From Flagellimonas ochracea (GTDB taxonomy: Bacteria; Bacteroidota; Bacteroidia; Flavobacteriales; Flavobacteriaceae), in assembly GCF_009903685.1 (NCBI RefSeq), contig NZ_JAAABI010000008.1, positions 1-64,000 on the forward strand: 64,000 nt of DNA. The letters are read 5' to 3'. Below, in pieces: positions 17,087 through 26,199 of this stretch. The position numbers and the translations under genes are program-made. Under the pieces are notes generated by a model that saw only the letters and a program-made list of their open reading frames with translations, ran no database searches and was not told the origin of the DNA. The stretch's first letter is position 1; the number at the start of each line of letters is the position of its first letter.

Positions 17087-17743
17087 ATGGCAAAAGAGAC
17101 CAATTCAAAGAGAACGGCAGAGGATATTATTACGTTTTACATGCACCACGTGCTGGAAAACGAAGCGGAGCCCAAATCAATTTTTAAGTTTTGTAAGGAG
17201 CAAAAAATTAAGGAAACCGACTTTTATAAATTTTTTGGTTCCTTTGAATCCCTGCAAAAAGCAATTTGGGAGAAATTCTTTGACAATAGCATAGGCTTGA
17301 TTAAAAAGAACAAGGATTATGCATCCATGACGAACGAAGAAAAGATGCTTACTTTCTTTTTCACTTTTTTTGAGAACTTGAACTTGAATAGAAGCTATGT
17401 GTTGTTTGTTTTGGATGGAAAAAATCATGCAATGGAAAAGATGGCCCAGCTCAAGGGGCTTAGAAAAAAGATGAAGGCCTTTGCATCCGAGCTTATAGAA
17501 GAAGGCAATCAAGAAAAACAGATTAAGCTACTTCAGCATAATGAAAAATTGTTCTCCGAGGGCGCTTGGCTGCAATTTTTATTCTTACTAAGGTTTTGGA
17601 TGCAGGACAGTTCACCCGGTTTTGAGAAAACAGACATTGCTATAGAAAAATCCGTTACCACCATATTTCAAGTCTTTGAAAATACGCCTCTTGAGAAAAT
17701 TCTGGATTTTGGCAAGTTTCTTTACAAAGAAAATTTTGCTTAG
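17087..17743 (+). CDS. TetR/AcrR-like transcriptional regulator
   Basis: The 218-aa product has an N-terminal three-helix DNA-binding domain in TetR style (RTAEDIITFYMHHVLEN, FKFCKEQKIKETDFYKFFGS, FESLQKAIWEKFF) and an all-helical C-terminal ligand/dimer domain. The recognition helix follows the TDFYKFF pattern of flavobacterial TetR relatives. The AarF kinase gene starts 7 bp downstream, so the two form an operon. The protein may therefore regulate its own operon. The inducer is unknown. Confidence 0.8.
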   Translation: MAKETNSKRTAEDIITFYMHHVLENEAEPKSIFKFCKEQKIKETDFYKFFGSFESLQKAIWEKFFDNSIGLIKKNKDYASMTNEEKMLTFFFTFFENLNLNRSYVLFVLDGKNHAMEKMAQLKGLRKKMKAFASELIEEGNQEKQIKLLQHNEKLFSEGAWLQFLFLLRFWMQDSSPGFEKTDIAIEKSVTTIFQVFENTPLEKILDFGKFLYKENFA

Positions 17744-17749
17744 GGGTTT

Positions 17750-19060
17750 ATGAAGACTTTGGACACAATACCCACTGGAAAGTTGGAACGTGCAGGGAAA
17801 CTTGTAAAAACGGGCGTCAAAATTGGCGGCAATTATGTGAAATATTATGGCAAAAAATTGGTCAATCCAGATATTTCTAAGGAAGAATTGAACCAAGACA
17901 ATGCTGAAGATATCTATGATGGTCTTAAAACCCTGAAAGGCAGTGCCCTAAAAGTGGCCCAAATGCTGAGCATGGAGAAGAACCTATTGCCCAGTGCCTA
18001 TGTGGAAAAATTTTCGTTGGCTCAATTTTCAGTGCCTCCTTTATCAGCTCCATTAGTTAGAAAAACCTTTAAAAAATACCTGGGAAAGTATCCCGAAGAC
18101 ATTTTTGACAGCTTTGAAAAAAACTCCATCAATGCTGCCAGTATTGGACAGGTACATAAAGCCAAAAAAGATGGTAAAGAGTTGGCCGTGAAAATACAAT
18201 ATCCCGGTGTTGCTGATAGCATAAGCAGTGACTTGGCTTTGGTAAGGCCCATTGCCATTAAAATGTTCAACCTTAACGGGAAAGATTCGGATAAATATTT
18301 TAAAGAAGTCGAGCATAAGCTCATCGAAGAAACGAATTATGTGTTGGAACTGCAACAGAGCAAGGAAATTACCGATGCTTGTGCCGTGATACCCAATATG
18401 GAATTTCCATCATACTATCGTCATCTATCAAGTGAACGTATTTTGACGATGGATTGGATGAAGGGGGAGCATTTAGGAGATTTTACAAGAAACGATTTCA
18501 AAGCTGAAACAGGCGACAAGTTGGGTCAGGCACTATGGGACTTCTATATGTTTCAGATACACTATCTTCGGAAAGTACATGCCGACCCTCATCCCGGAAA
18601 CTTTCTGGTAAGTGATCAAAGTACATTGATAGCAATTGATTTTGGGTGCATCAAAGAGATTCCCAACGAATTTTATGTTCCTTATTTTGAATTGGCAAAG
18701 GAGGAAAGCATCAACAACGATGCAGTTTTTATGGAGAAGCTGTACGAATTGGAAATTTTGACAGCAACGGACTCCCCTGAAGAAATAACGTTTTTCAAAG
18801 CACTTTTTAAGGAAATGCTCCAGATTTTTACAGCCCCTTTCAATCAGGAGGAGTTCGATTTTGGCTCGGATGATTTCTGGGCGCGTATCGCCAATTTGAG
18901 TGAGCGCTATTCCAAGGATCAGCAGATAAGAAAAATGAATGGCAATCGGGGATCTAAACATTTTCTGTACATGAACCGAACTTTTTTCGGTCTTTATAAT
19001 CTACTTCACGATCTTAAGGCCAAGGTGAAAGTCAATAATTTCAAGAACTACATCAATTAA
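17750..19060 (+). CDS. AarF/ABC1/UbiB family atypical kinase
   Basis: The 436-aa protein-kinase-like enzyme shows the UbiB family KxGQ-like helix region (LKGSALKVAQMLSME), the Ala-rich nucleotide loop INAASIGQVHKAK with AVKIQYPG (the invariant Lys), the catalytic loop HADPHPGNFLV and the metal-binding AIDFGC. Family members support isoprenoid-quinone synthesis or lipid distribution. Here quinone is expected to be menaquinone, so the role is open. No membrane helix is evident at the C-terminus, unlike E. coli UbiB. Cotranscribed with the TetR-like regulator. Confidence 0.9.
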   Translation: MKTLDTIPTGKLERAGKLVKTGVKIGGNYVKYYGKKLVNPDISKEELNQDNAEDIYDGLKTLKGSALKVAQMLSMEKNLLPSAYVEKFSLAQFSVPPLSAPLVRKTFKKYLGKYPEDIFDSFEKNSINAASIGQVHKAKKDGKELAVKIQYPGVADSISSDLALVRPIAIKMFNLNGKDSDKYFKEVEHKLIEETNYVLELQQSKEITDACAVIPNMEFPSYYRHLSSERILTMDWMKGEHLGDFTRNDFKAETGDKLGQALWDFYMFQIHYLRKVHADPHPGNFLVSDQSTLIAIDFGCIKEIPNEFYVPYFELAKEESINNDAVFMEKLYELEILTATDSPEEITFFKALFKEMLQIFTAPFNQEEFDFGSDDFWARIANLSERYSKDQQIRKMNGNRGSKHFLYMNRTFFGLYNLLHDLKAKVKVNNFKNYIN

Positions 19061-19158
19061 TTTTGCCAATAAATAGGTAGTTCATTGAATATATTTTTTA
19101 CTTTTCCGTTAATTAGCCCCTTGTTTTTTTAATTAATTCATAATTAAAGCTCATTATA

Positions 19159-20166
19159 ATGTACAATGCTAAAATATCGGGACTTGGTTTTTTCGTACCT
19201 GAAAATGTGGTCACCAATGATGATTTGTCCAAACTTATGGACACTTCTGATGAATGGATCCAGGAAAGAACGGGAATAAAGGAAAGAAGACATGTTATCA
19301 AGGGTGATGACACAACTACTTCCATGGGCGTAAAAGCTGCGAAAATAGCTATTGAACGAGCAGGAATTGACAAGGATGAGATAGACTTCATCATTTTCGC
19401 TACGCTAAGTCCAGATTACTATTTCCCAGGTCCGGGTGTGTTGGTGCAGCGCGATTTGAATATTAATACCGTAGGGGCACTGGACGTCCGGAATCAATGT
19501 TCCGGTTTTGTATATGCCATTTCCGTGGCCGACCAGTATGTAAAGAGCGGGATGTACAAAAATGTTTTGGTCATTGGTTCCGAACTACATTCCCATGGTT
19601 TGGATATGACAACCAGGGGCAGGGGAGTCTCGGTTATTTTTGGTGATGGTGCAGGTGCTGCGGTTATCAGTAGAGAAGAAGATACAAATAAGGGGATACT
19701 TTCTACCCACTTGCATTCTGAAGGTCAACATGCAGAGGAATTGTCGTTAATAGCACCGGGAATGGGCAAACGTTGGGTAAATGATATCCTTCAGGATAAT
19801 GATCCTAACGATACTTCTTATTTTCCACATATGAATGGACAGTTTGTGTTCAAAAATGCAGTGGTCCGCTTTAGCGAAGTGATTATGGAAGGGCTTAATG
19901 CCAATGGCTTGGGGCCACAGGATATTGATATGTTGATTCCACACCAAGCGAATCTTCGAATTTCGCAATTTGTGCAAAAGAAGTTTGGACTATCCGATGA
20001 TCAGGTCTTCAATAATATTATGCATTATGGTAATACCACCGCTGCTTCTATACCCATTGCCCTAACCGAAGCATGGGAATCTGGAAAGATCAAGGAAGGC
20101 GATTTGGTAGTATTGGCAGCATTCGGAAGTGGCTTCACCTGGGGAAGTGCCATAATTCGCTGGTAA
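19159..20166 (+). CDS. 3-oxoacyl-ACP synthase III family protein
   Basis: The 335-aa thiolase-fold enzyme has the FabH catalytic triad: Cys114 in RNQCSGFVYA, His in LIPHQANLRI and Asn in HYGNTTAASIPIAL. The N-terminus DTSDEWIQERTGIKERR is also family-typical. FabH starts fatty-acid synthesis by condensing acyl-CoA with malonyl-ACP. Flavobacteria often carry several FabH paralogs, and this one is not next to plsX or rpmF, so it may be a secondary paralog. The stop overlaps the next ATG by one base (TAATG), pointing to coupled translation. Confidence 0.88.
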   Translation: MYNAKISGLGFFVPENVVTNDDLSKLMDTSDEWIQERTGIKERRHVIKGDDTTTSMGVKAAKIAIERAGIDKDEIDFIIFATLSPDYYFPGPGVLVQRDLNINTVGALDVRNQCSGFVYAISVADQYVKSGMYKNVLVIGSELHSHGLDMTTRGRGVSVIFGDGAGAAVISREEDTNKGILSTHLHSEGQHAEELSLIAPGMGKRWVNDILQDNDPNDTSYFPHMNGQFVFKNAVVRFSEVIMEGLNANGLGPQDIDMLIPHQANLRISQFVQKKFGLSDDQVFNNIMHYGNTTAASIPIALTEAWESGKIKEGDLVVLAAFGSGFTWGSAIIRW

Positions 20167-20711
20167 TGGGCCGACAACTTAAAGCGCTTACATCCGCCCT
20201 AATTGATTTCATCAATAACCAAAAATTGTTTTTTGTGGCCACGGCGATGGAAGATGGCACCGTCAATCTCTCTCCAAAGGGTCTGGATTCACTTCGGGTG
20301 ATAAATGAGAATCGAGTGATTTGGCTCAATATGACCGGTAGCGGTAATGAAACTGCAATACACCTTTCCCATAAAAACCGTATTACCCTAATGTTTTGTG
20401 CTTTTGAAGGAAATCCACTTATTTTAAGGCTGTATGGCAAAGCATCGGTCTGTAATTACAATGATTCGGAATGGACCAAACATATTGACCTTTTCCCAAC
20501 AACTCCAGGAGCCCGACAATTGATAGACGTACAAATAGAAAAAATACAGACCTCTTGTGGCATGGGGGTTCCGCTCATTGAATATAAAGAGGATAGAAGG
20601 GAACTTTTAGCTTGGGCCGAAGATAAAGGAATTGATGGACTGGAAAAGTACTGGGAAATAAAAAACACAAACAGCATTGATGGGTTTCAGGTCAATTCTG
20701 AAATAAAATAA
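20166..20711 (+). CDS. Pyridoxamine 5'-phosphate oxidase-like flavin-binding protein
   Basis: The 181-aa product has the split-barrel PNPOx-like fold: LIDFINNQKLFFVATAMEDG, VNLSPKGLDSLRVI, VIWLNMTGSGNETAIHL and RITLMFCAFEGNPLILRLYG. Such proteins bind FMN or F420, but the physiological reaction of this subgroup is unknown. The start at 20166 shares one base with the fabH-type stop; an upstream ATG (20073) lies within fabH and gives no homologous residues. A strong terminator follows at once. Confidence 0.87.
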   Translation: MGRQLKALTSALIDFINNQKLFFVATAMEDGTVNLSPKGLDSLRVINENRVIWLNMTGSGNETAIHLSHKNRITLMFCAFEGNPLILRLYGKASVCNYNDSEWTKHIDLFPTTPGARQLIDVQIEKIQTSCGMGVPLIEYKEDRRELLAWAEDKGIDGLEKYWEIKNTNSIDGFQVNSEIK

Positions 20712-20742
20712 AACCCCAACTTACAATGAAGTTGGGGTTTTT
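20710..20742 (+). terminator. Rho-independent terminator
   Basis: AAAACCCCAACTT pairs with AAGTTGGGGTTTT across ACAATG, followed by more T. It overlaps the stop codon of the upstream gene. Confidence 0.88.
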
Positions 20743-20801
20743 ATTGATAAACCTTGAAAGACTAACCAACCAACACTCTGGCAAGGAATACCAATAATTC
20801 T

Positions 20802-23264
20802 TTATAAGATTCCTCCTCCGGTTTGTTTGGTATTGTCGTCCCTTCTTTTACGCTGTTTTGCTCGGTATTTTCCACTTCCGAAGCGATAAGAAAGGCCTAC
20901 ATATACATTGTTGCTCTCCCAGTTGAAGCCACCCACTTGTTCATAAGGTCGATCTCCATCAAAGGCAAAGCGCATGGTATTGAACATATCATTGTAGTTA
21001 ACACTAATAGTGCCCTTGCCCTCGGCAAAGTTGTAACGTGCACCCAGATTTACAAAATACATGGGTTCTGCCAGAAACTGAATTGTTCTGTTTTGACCTC
21101 GATAGAAGGCAAACGCCTGGAGCGTCAACTTTTTGGTGACCGTAAAACTGTTGTTCAACCTCAGGTTCCAAGCTGTATTTTCCACTTCAACATCTTCAAC
21201 GATAATGTCGTTCTCCGTGGGGTTTGGGCTATCGCCGCTCAAGCTTTCAGTGATTCCCCTTTGTGTTTGCGAAAAGAAATCGAAACTTCCGTTAATGCTC
21301 CACCACTTGGTAGGTCTGTAGTTGGAAGAAAGTTCGAAACCGTAGGCTGAGGTATTGTCAAAATTGTCAAAAGTCAATATCAACCGGTTAAAATCCAAAC
21401 GGTCTACGTAAACAGCACGGTTGATTTCGTCGGAAATGGTCCTGTAAAATACTCCTGTGGTGATGCTGCCTCCCTTGAATCTTTTGGTGTAGTTGGCTTC
21501 ATAAGAATCGGTGAACTGTGGTTCCAAACTGGGATTTCCAAAGGAAGATATCAACGGAGTCGCCCATTCCCTTATGGGGTTCACTTGTTGAAGACCTGGC
21601 CGGTCTACCCTGCGGCTATAGCTCACTTGGAATTGGTCTTTCTCATTAGGGCTATAGGTCAAAAAGGCAGAAGGATAAATCTGCGTGTATTTATCGGTAA
21701 AGGCGCGAACCCGGTTGGTATCGGCCTGTACCTCCACATCCTCAATTCGGACACCTACCTGATAAGACCATTTGTCCCTGCGCTGTGAAAAAGTGGCATA
21801 GGCCGAATAAATGTCCATATCATAAACGAAATCGGTGCTTGGGGTTGGAATCAAATCTCCATTGGAATTAAAGGAAAGTCCAGTGGAGGAATAATCCACT
21901 TCGGTTTTAAAACCTCTGGACTCAAGTCCAACTTCCAGTTTGGAAATGCTGTCCAAAGGATTCACGTAATCAAGATTGATGAAGGTTTGATCACGCTCGG
22001 TATCCACAAAATCCATGTAATCGGGAAATAGGGTATTACCTACCGACCTGAAAGTAGCATCTTGGCCACTCTCAAATTCGTTATGGTCCACCTCAAGTTC
22101 TATGTTGTGTCCTTCCTTGGCAAAGTTCAATTTATAGTCAAAATTGTACTGTCCGCTTGTGTTATCGCTCACATCATTGAAAAACTGGGTAATGTTACGT
22201 TGTGCGTCGTTAAAATACGTCACCTCAGTTATTCCATCTCCTTTTCCATCAAAAATGTTTTGATTGGTAAACACTGAGATGGTGTTCTTATCATTCAAGT
22301 AAAAATCCACTCCAAGCTTATACAAGTGTGATTTGTTGTTGTTGAAAAAATCAAAATCCTGTAGGGAATTCTCATCCAACCTCAATATGGTCCCATCATT
22401 TACATACTTGCCAATGTTGTTGCCATAATTACCGTAGATGTTGAATTTTCCATTTCTATAGTTCAAATCGATGGAACTGTTGAACTTGGCCTCTATGGCT
22501 TGAGTAAGACCTATGTTGACGTTTCCATTAAAGCCAATATTGGCATTTTTGTGCAGTACAATGTTAATGATACCACTCATCCCTTCGGGATTGTATTTGG
22601 CTGAAGGATTGGTTATCAATTCTATGGACTTAATAGAAGTGGAGGGTATTTGGCGTAACAATTGTGCCACGGGAACGTTGGACAGTTTACCGTCCACCAT
22701 AACCCGCACATTGGAATTGCCCCTTAAGGTAATGTCTCCCGTTTGGGCATCCACATTTACCGATGGAATGTTATTCATAATGTCCGAAGCAGTGGCTCCC
22801 GCTGTGGTCAAATCCTTGCCGACGTTTATTACCTTGCGGTCTACGCGCTGTTCTATTGTGGTTCGTTCAGCAACAACTTCAACTTCTTCCAGGTTTTCGG
22901 CCGCCTCTTTCAAAGTAATGGTCCCAATATTTACATTTCTATTGGATTTATTGATTTCCAGTTTTTGCGAATGGGTTTCATATCCAATAAACTGAACTTC
23001 AAGGATAAAAGATCCATCGGGCAGTTTTTTTATCTCGAAATTGCCATCTTCCTCGGTTATGCCACCAGTGATGGTTTTGGTGCCATCTTCCGATTTAATC
23101 ACTACGGCAGCATAGGCTATCGGTTGATTTAATGTATTGTCCACAACGGTTCCGGAGATCGACCCAAGTGCCGTTTCTGGATTGTTGGCACTAATGTTTG
23201 TTGAATACACACTACAGATAAGTAGCGCTAAGAGTGATAGTACACTTCTCATGACTTTGTTCAT
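20802..23264 (-). CDS. TonB-dependent receptor-like outer-membrane protein (OMP_b-brl_3 family)
   Basis: The 820-aa product has a signal peptide (VLSLLALLICSVYS), a carboxypeptidase-regulatory-like domain (GSISGTVVDNTLNQPIAYAAV, residues about 35-115), a plug-like domain (DIMNNIPSVNVDAQTGDITL, VRVMVDGKL, IELITNPSAKYNPEGM) and a large barrel (PSAFLTYSPNEKDQFQVSYS, RRVDRPGLQQVNPIRE). It belongs to the outer-membrane beta-barrel group common in Bacteroidota without an adjacent SusD. The start at 23264 puts the signal peptide at the N-terminus; upstream in-frame starts to 23351 would add 29 unlikely residues. The ligand is unknown. Confidence 0.88.
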   Translation of the reverse strand: MNKVMRSVLSLLALLICSVYSTNISANNPETALGSISGTVVDNTLNQPIAYAAVVIKSEDGTKTITGGITEEDGNFEIKKLPDGSFILEVQFIGYETHSQKLEINKSNRNVNIGTITLKEAAENLEEVEVVAERTTIEQRVDRKVINVGKDLTTAGATASDIMNNIPSVNVDAQTGDITLRGNSNVRVMVDGKLSNVPVAQLLRQIPSTSIKSIELITNPSAKYNPEGMSGIINIVLHKNANIGFNGNVNIGLTQAIEAKFNSSIDLNYRNGKFNIYGNYGNNIGKYVNDGTILRLDENSLQDFDFFNNNKSHLYKLGVDFYLNDKNTISVFTNQNIFDGKGDGITEVTYFNDAQRNITQFFNDVSDNTSGQYNFDYKLNFAKEGHNIELEVDHNEFESGQDATFRSVGNTLFPDYMDFVDTERDQTFINLDYVNPLDSISKLEVGLESRGFKTEVDYSSTGLSFNSNGDLIPTPSTDFVYDMDIYSAYATFSQRRDKWSYQVGVRIEDVEVQADTNRVRAFTDKYTQIYPSAFLTYSPNEKDQFQVSYSRRVDRPGLQQVNPIREWATPLISSFGNPSLEPQFTDSYEANYTKRFKGGSITTGVFYRTISDEINRAVYVDRLDFNRLILTFDNFDNTSAYGFELSSNYRPTKWWSINGSFDFFSQTQRGITESLSGDSPNPTENDIIVEDVEVENTAWNLRLNNSFTVTKKLTLQAFAFYRGQNRTIQFLAEPMYFVNLGARYNFAEGKGTISVNYNDMFNTMRFAFDGDRPYEQVGGFNWESNNVYVGLSYRFGSGKYRAKQRKRRDDNTKQTGGGIL

Positions 23265-23407
23265 TTTTTGATTAGCTTGATGTTGCTTACTAGACTGTGA
23301 AGAGGTCAATTTGTTACAGGGAAAAATGAAGTTTAACATTTTTTTGCTCAAATAAATGATGATAAATCTTGAATATCGGGGATGTCAAAAAGAAGAAGAA
23401 AAGAAGA

Positions 23408-23502
23408 AGCCCTGGCTCATTTGGATTGTGATGCCAGGGCTTTGCATTGATAAGCTATACTAAACACTAACCATTAACTATAAAAATACAGCCTTATCAA
23501 TG
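23408..23502. other. Structured intergenic region with two inverted repeats
   Basis: AGCCCTGGC (23408-23416) pairs with GCCAGGGCT (23433-23441), and on the minus strand it is followed by a T/C-rich run. CATTGATAAG (23445-23454) pairs with CTTATCAATG (23493-23502). Either an mRNA leader of the receptor gene or a small terminated transcript. Confidence 0.45.
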
Positions 23503-23579
23503 ATGATTCTTTGGACAATAGACGAGTTTTTTTCGAAATAGTTACAATCTTTGAATCAGTTTAACAGATAAATTAACAT

Positions 23580-23939
23580 ATGGGCAAGGCACTTGTTTTT
23601 GGGGCATCGTTAAAACCCAATCGCTATAGCAATTTGGCAATTCTGCGCTTGGTTGAAAAAGGAATCGATGCCCAAGCTTTCGGTCTAAGGGAAGGAATTG
23701 CCCACGGAGTTCCGATCATAAACAATCTGGATGAATTCGAAGATATAGATACGGTTACCCTTTATCTAAACCCGGGTAGGCAATCCGAATATTACCAGGC
23801 AATATTGAATTTAGCTCCTAGAAGGGTCATTTTTAATCCAGGGACCGAAAACCCAGAGTTTTACGAAATGCTGCGAAAAGCGGGAATACAGGTTGAAGTG
23901 GCCTGTACCCTGGTCTTATTGGCCACAGGACAGTACTAG
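23580..23939 (+). CDS. CoA-binding domain protein (YccU-like)
   Basis: The 119-aa Rossmann-fold protein has the succinyl-CoA ligase alpha-like CoA-binding domain: [19 protein letters not shown] at the N-terminus, then [26 protein letters not shown] and [15 protein letters not shown] at the C-terminus. It is a stand-alone CoA-binding domain of unknown function. The stop overlaps the convergent symporter gene by 4 bp. No operon partners. Confidence 0.88.
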   Translation: MGKALVFGASLKPNRYSNLAILRLVEKGIDAQAFGLREGIAHGVPIINNLDEFEDIDTVTLYLNPGRQSEYYQAILNLAPRRVIFNPGTENPEFYEMLRKAGIQVEVACTLVLLATGQY

Positions 23940-25408
23940 CTGGTTATGGCTCTTCGGTCTCTGATTAGCCATAACCCGATAAATGTTAAAAGCCCATTCA
24001 AGGGCAACAGTTCATAGCCCAATACATAACCTCCCAGATATTCTGATGGGATGTTCGCAATGAATACGATAATGGCCACCACAACAACCGAAACTACCCA
24101 AACGTAGGCATCTTTGATTTTATGTCTTGTGAATATTCCAAAGGCAAAAAGTCCTAATAATGGCCCATAGGTGTATCCTGCTACCGTCAACAAACTATCT
24201 ATTACATTGCTGCTCAAAATGTATTTGAATGCAATAATCACAAGCACCAGCATCACGCTCATGGCTATATGGGTCTGCTTCCTAACTTTTTTCTGTTCCT
24301 CTTCACCCTTTTTTTCGATGTTTAAAAAATCTACACAAAAAGAGGTGGTCAAAGAAGTTAAAGCACTATCTGCACTGCTATAGGCCGCCGCGATCAACCC
24401 AAGCATGAAGGTAATGGCCAAAGTAAGCCCCAAGCCACTGTTCAAAGCAATTTCAGGAAACAATAAGTCCGTTTTTGCCTCACCATCCATTAAAGGAACC
24501 GAAATACCGTTCTTCTTGGCATAGATGAAAAGAAGTGCACCCAGTAACATAAACAAAAAGGTGACCCCCACCAACACAAAACTGAAAGAGACCATATTTT
24601 TTTGAGAGTCCTTCAATGTTTTACAGGTAAGGTTCTTCTGCATCATGTCTTGGTCCAAACCCGTCATGCAAATGGTGACAAACATACCCCCAACAAAAGA
24701 TTTTATAAAATGGTTTCGATCCAACAAACTGTCAGTGTACAGAAATTCATTGTAATCTCTCAGTTCATCAGAAACCAAAAATTCTCCAAAACTCCAACCC
24801 AGTTCCCCATTTATGAAAAAGATGGACAATATTACTGCCAAAATCATAAAAAGGGTTTGCAATGTATCGGTCCAAACAATGGTTTTTATGCCTCCTTTGT
24901 TGGTGTAGATCCAAATTAGCAGTATTGAAATGATGACAGTGAACTCAAACCGAATCCCTAAATCGTCAAAAACGAACTGTTGTAGCACAATGGCCACCAA
25001 ATACAAGCGAAATGAAGCACCCAAAACCCTCGATATAAAAAAGAAGAAAGCCCCTGTTTTATGGCTTACCGTTCCGAAACGGTCTAGCAAGTATTCATAA
25101 ATGGAGGTGAGATTATGCCTATAATAGAGGGGTAGCAGTAAAAAAGCTACCACAAGATAACCCACAAGGTACCCCAGCACCACCTGCATGTAACTAAATT
25201 GGGAATCTGCGACCCAACCCGGCACCGAAATAAAGGTAACCCCGGATAAAGAGGCGCCCACCATACCAAAGGCTACTAAATACCATGGAGATTCCTTTCC
25301 AGCCTTAAAGAAATCAGCGTTGGAATCATTTTTACCCGTAAAATGAGAAATAATCATCAGCACCAAAAAATAAGCACCGATCAACAATAGAATTTGAGTC
25401 GAGGACAT
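23936..25408 (-). CDS. Sodium:solute symporter (SSS family)
   Basis: The 490-aa inner-membrane protein has about thirteen hydrophobic segments. It shows family signatures [17 protein letters not shown] near the N-terminus, [15 protein letters not shown], and a sodium-site region in helix 8 ([20 protein letters not shown]). The substrate is not readable from the sequence; relatives carry sugars, sialic acid, proline or pantothenate. I chose the start at 25408 because a -7 box (TACTTTTG, minus strand, 25433-25440) lies just upstream and would overlap the alternative Met at 25435. Divergent from recR. Confidence 0.9.
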   Translation of the reverse strand: MSSTQILLLIGAYFLVLMIISHFTGKNDSNADFFKAGKESPWYLVAFGMVGASLSGVTFISVPGWVADSQFSYMQVVLGYLVGYLVVAFLLLPLYYRHNLTSIYEYLLDRFGTVSHKTGAFFFFISRVLGASFRLYLVAIVLQQFVFDDLGIRFEFTVIISILLIWIYTNKGGIKTIVWTDTLQTLFMILAVILSIFFINGELGWSFGEFLVSDELRDYNEFLYTDSLLDRNHFIKSFVGGMFVTICMTGLDQDMMQKNLTCKTLKDSQKNMVSFSFVLVGVTFLFMLLGALLFIYAKKNGISVPLMDGEAKTDLLFPEIALNSGLGLTLAITFMLGLIAAAYSSADSALTSLTTSFCVDFLNIEKKGEEEQKKVRKQTHIAMSVMLVLVIIAFKYILSSNVIDSLLTVAGYTYGPLLGLFAFGIFTRHKIKDAYVWVVSVVVVAIIVFIANIPSEYLGGYVLGYELLPLNGLLTFIGLWLIRDRRAITS

Positions 25409-25432
25409 AGTCGGAATTTGATTTGCAAAGTA

Positions 25433-25440
25433 CAAAAGTA
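25433..25440 (-). promoter_or_regulatory. Candidate -7 box of the symporter gene
   Basis: TACTTTTG on the minus strand, 24 bp before the ATG at 25408. No TTG at the standard distance is visible. It decides the start choice of the symporter gene. Confidence 0.4.
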
Positions 25441-25460
25441 AATTCGTAACCGTAAAATCG

Positions 25461-25468
25461 TAATTTTG
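25461..25468 (+). promoter_or_regulatory. Candidate -7 box of recR
   Basis: TAATTTTG, a perfect TAnnTTTG, lies 16 bp before the recR ATG (25485) and supports that start over the TTG at 25476. The upstream element is not recognisable. Confidence 0.4.
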
Positions 25469-25484
25469 CCCAATATTGAAGTGT

Positions 25485-26105
25485 ATGGAGTTTTCATCAA
25501 AACTTTTAGAAAATGCGGTCTACGAGATGTCCCAATTGCCTGGTATTGGAAAACGCACGGCGTTGCGTTTGGTGCTTCACCTATTGAAGCAACCCGAGGA
25601 AAGAACAAATTTGCTTTCAAATGCTTTGGTGAAATTAAAAAGTGAAGTCAATTTCTGTGAATGCTGCAATAATATTTCGGATACCAAATTGTGCGAGATA
25701 TGTGCCAATCCGAAGCGTGACGAAACCTTGGTTTGTGTGGTAGAGGACATCCGAGATGTGATGGCCATTGAAAACACCTCACAGTATAATGGTCTCTATC
25801 ACGTGTTAGGGGGGAAAATATCTCCAATGGAAGGCGTAGGGCCGCAAGATTTGAATATTAACGCTCTACTAAAGCGTGTTCAAAAAGGAACCATATCAGA
25901 GCTCATTTTTGCTTTGAGTTCCACTATGGAAGGAGATACGACCAATTTTTACATTTATCGTCAATTGGAAGGAATGGAAGTTGTCACCTCCACCATAGCC
26001 CGGGGAATCTCAGTAGGGGATGAGTTGGAATATGCCGATGAGGTGACCTTAGGCAGGAGCATTCTAAATCGGGTGCCTTTTGAGAATTCCATAAAAGCAG
26101 GTTAG
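25485..26105 (+). CDS. recR: Recombination mediator protein RecR
   Basis: The 206-aa protein works with RecO and RecF to load RecA at gaps. Features in order: helix-hairpin-helix ([17 protein letters not shown]), a four-Cys zinc finger (FCECCNN ... LCEICANP), a Toprim domain ([15 protein letters not shown] ... [16 protein letters not shown]) and the Walker B-like C-terminal part ([20 protein letters not shown]). The ATG at 25485 gives the usual N-terminus [11 protein letters not shown]. Monocistronic. Confidence 0.95.
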   Translation: MEFSSKLLENAVYEMSQLPGIGKRTALRLVLHLLKQPEERTNLLSNALVKLKSEVNFCECCNNISDTKLCEICANPKRDETLVCVVEDIRDVMAIENTSQYNGLYHVLGGKISPMEGVGPQDLNINALLKRVQKGTISELIFALSSTMEGDTTNFYIYRQLEGMEVVTSTIARGISVGDELEYADEVTLGRSILNRVPFENSIKAG

Positions 26106-26199
26106 GAGTATCATTAATTTTATGATAAATCTAATAAGAAGCAGATTTCTTTATTATTTTTGCAAAACTTAAGTCGATATTAGTTCGTTAAATAAGAAT

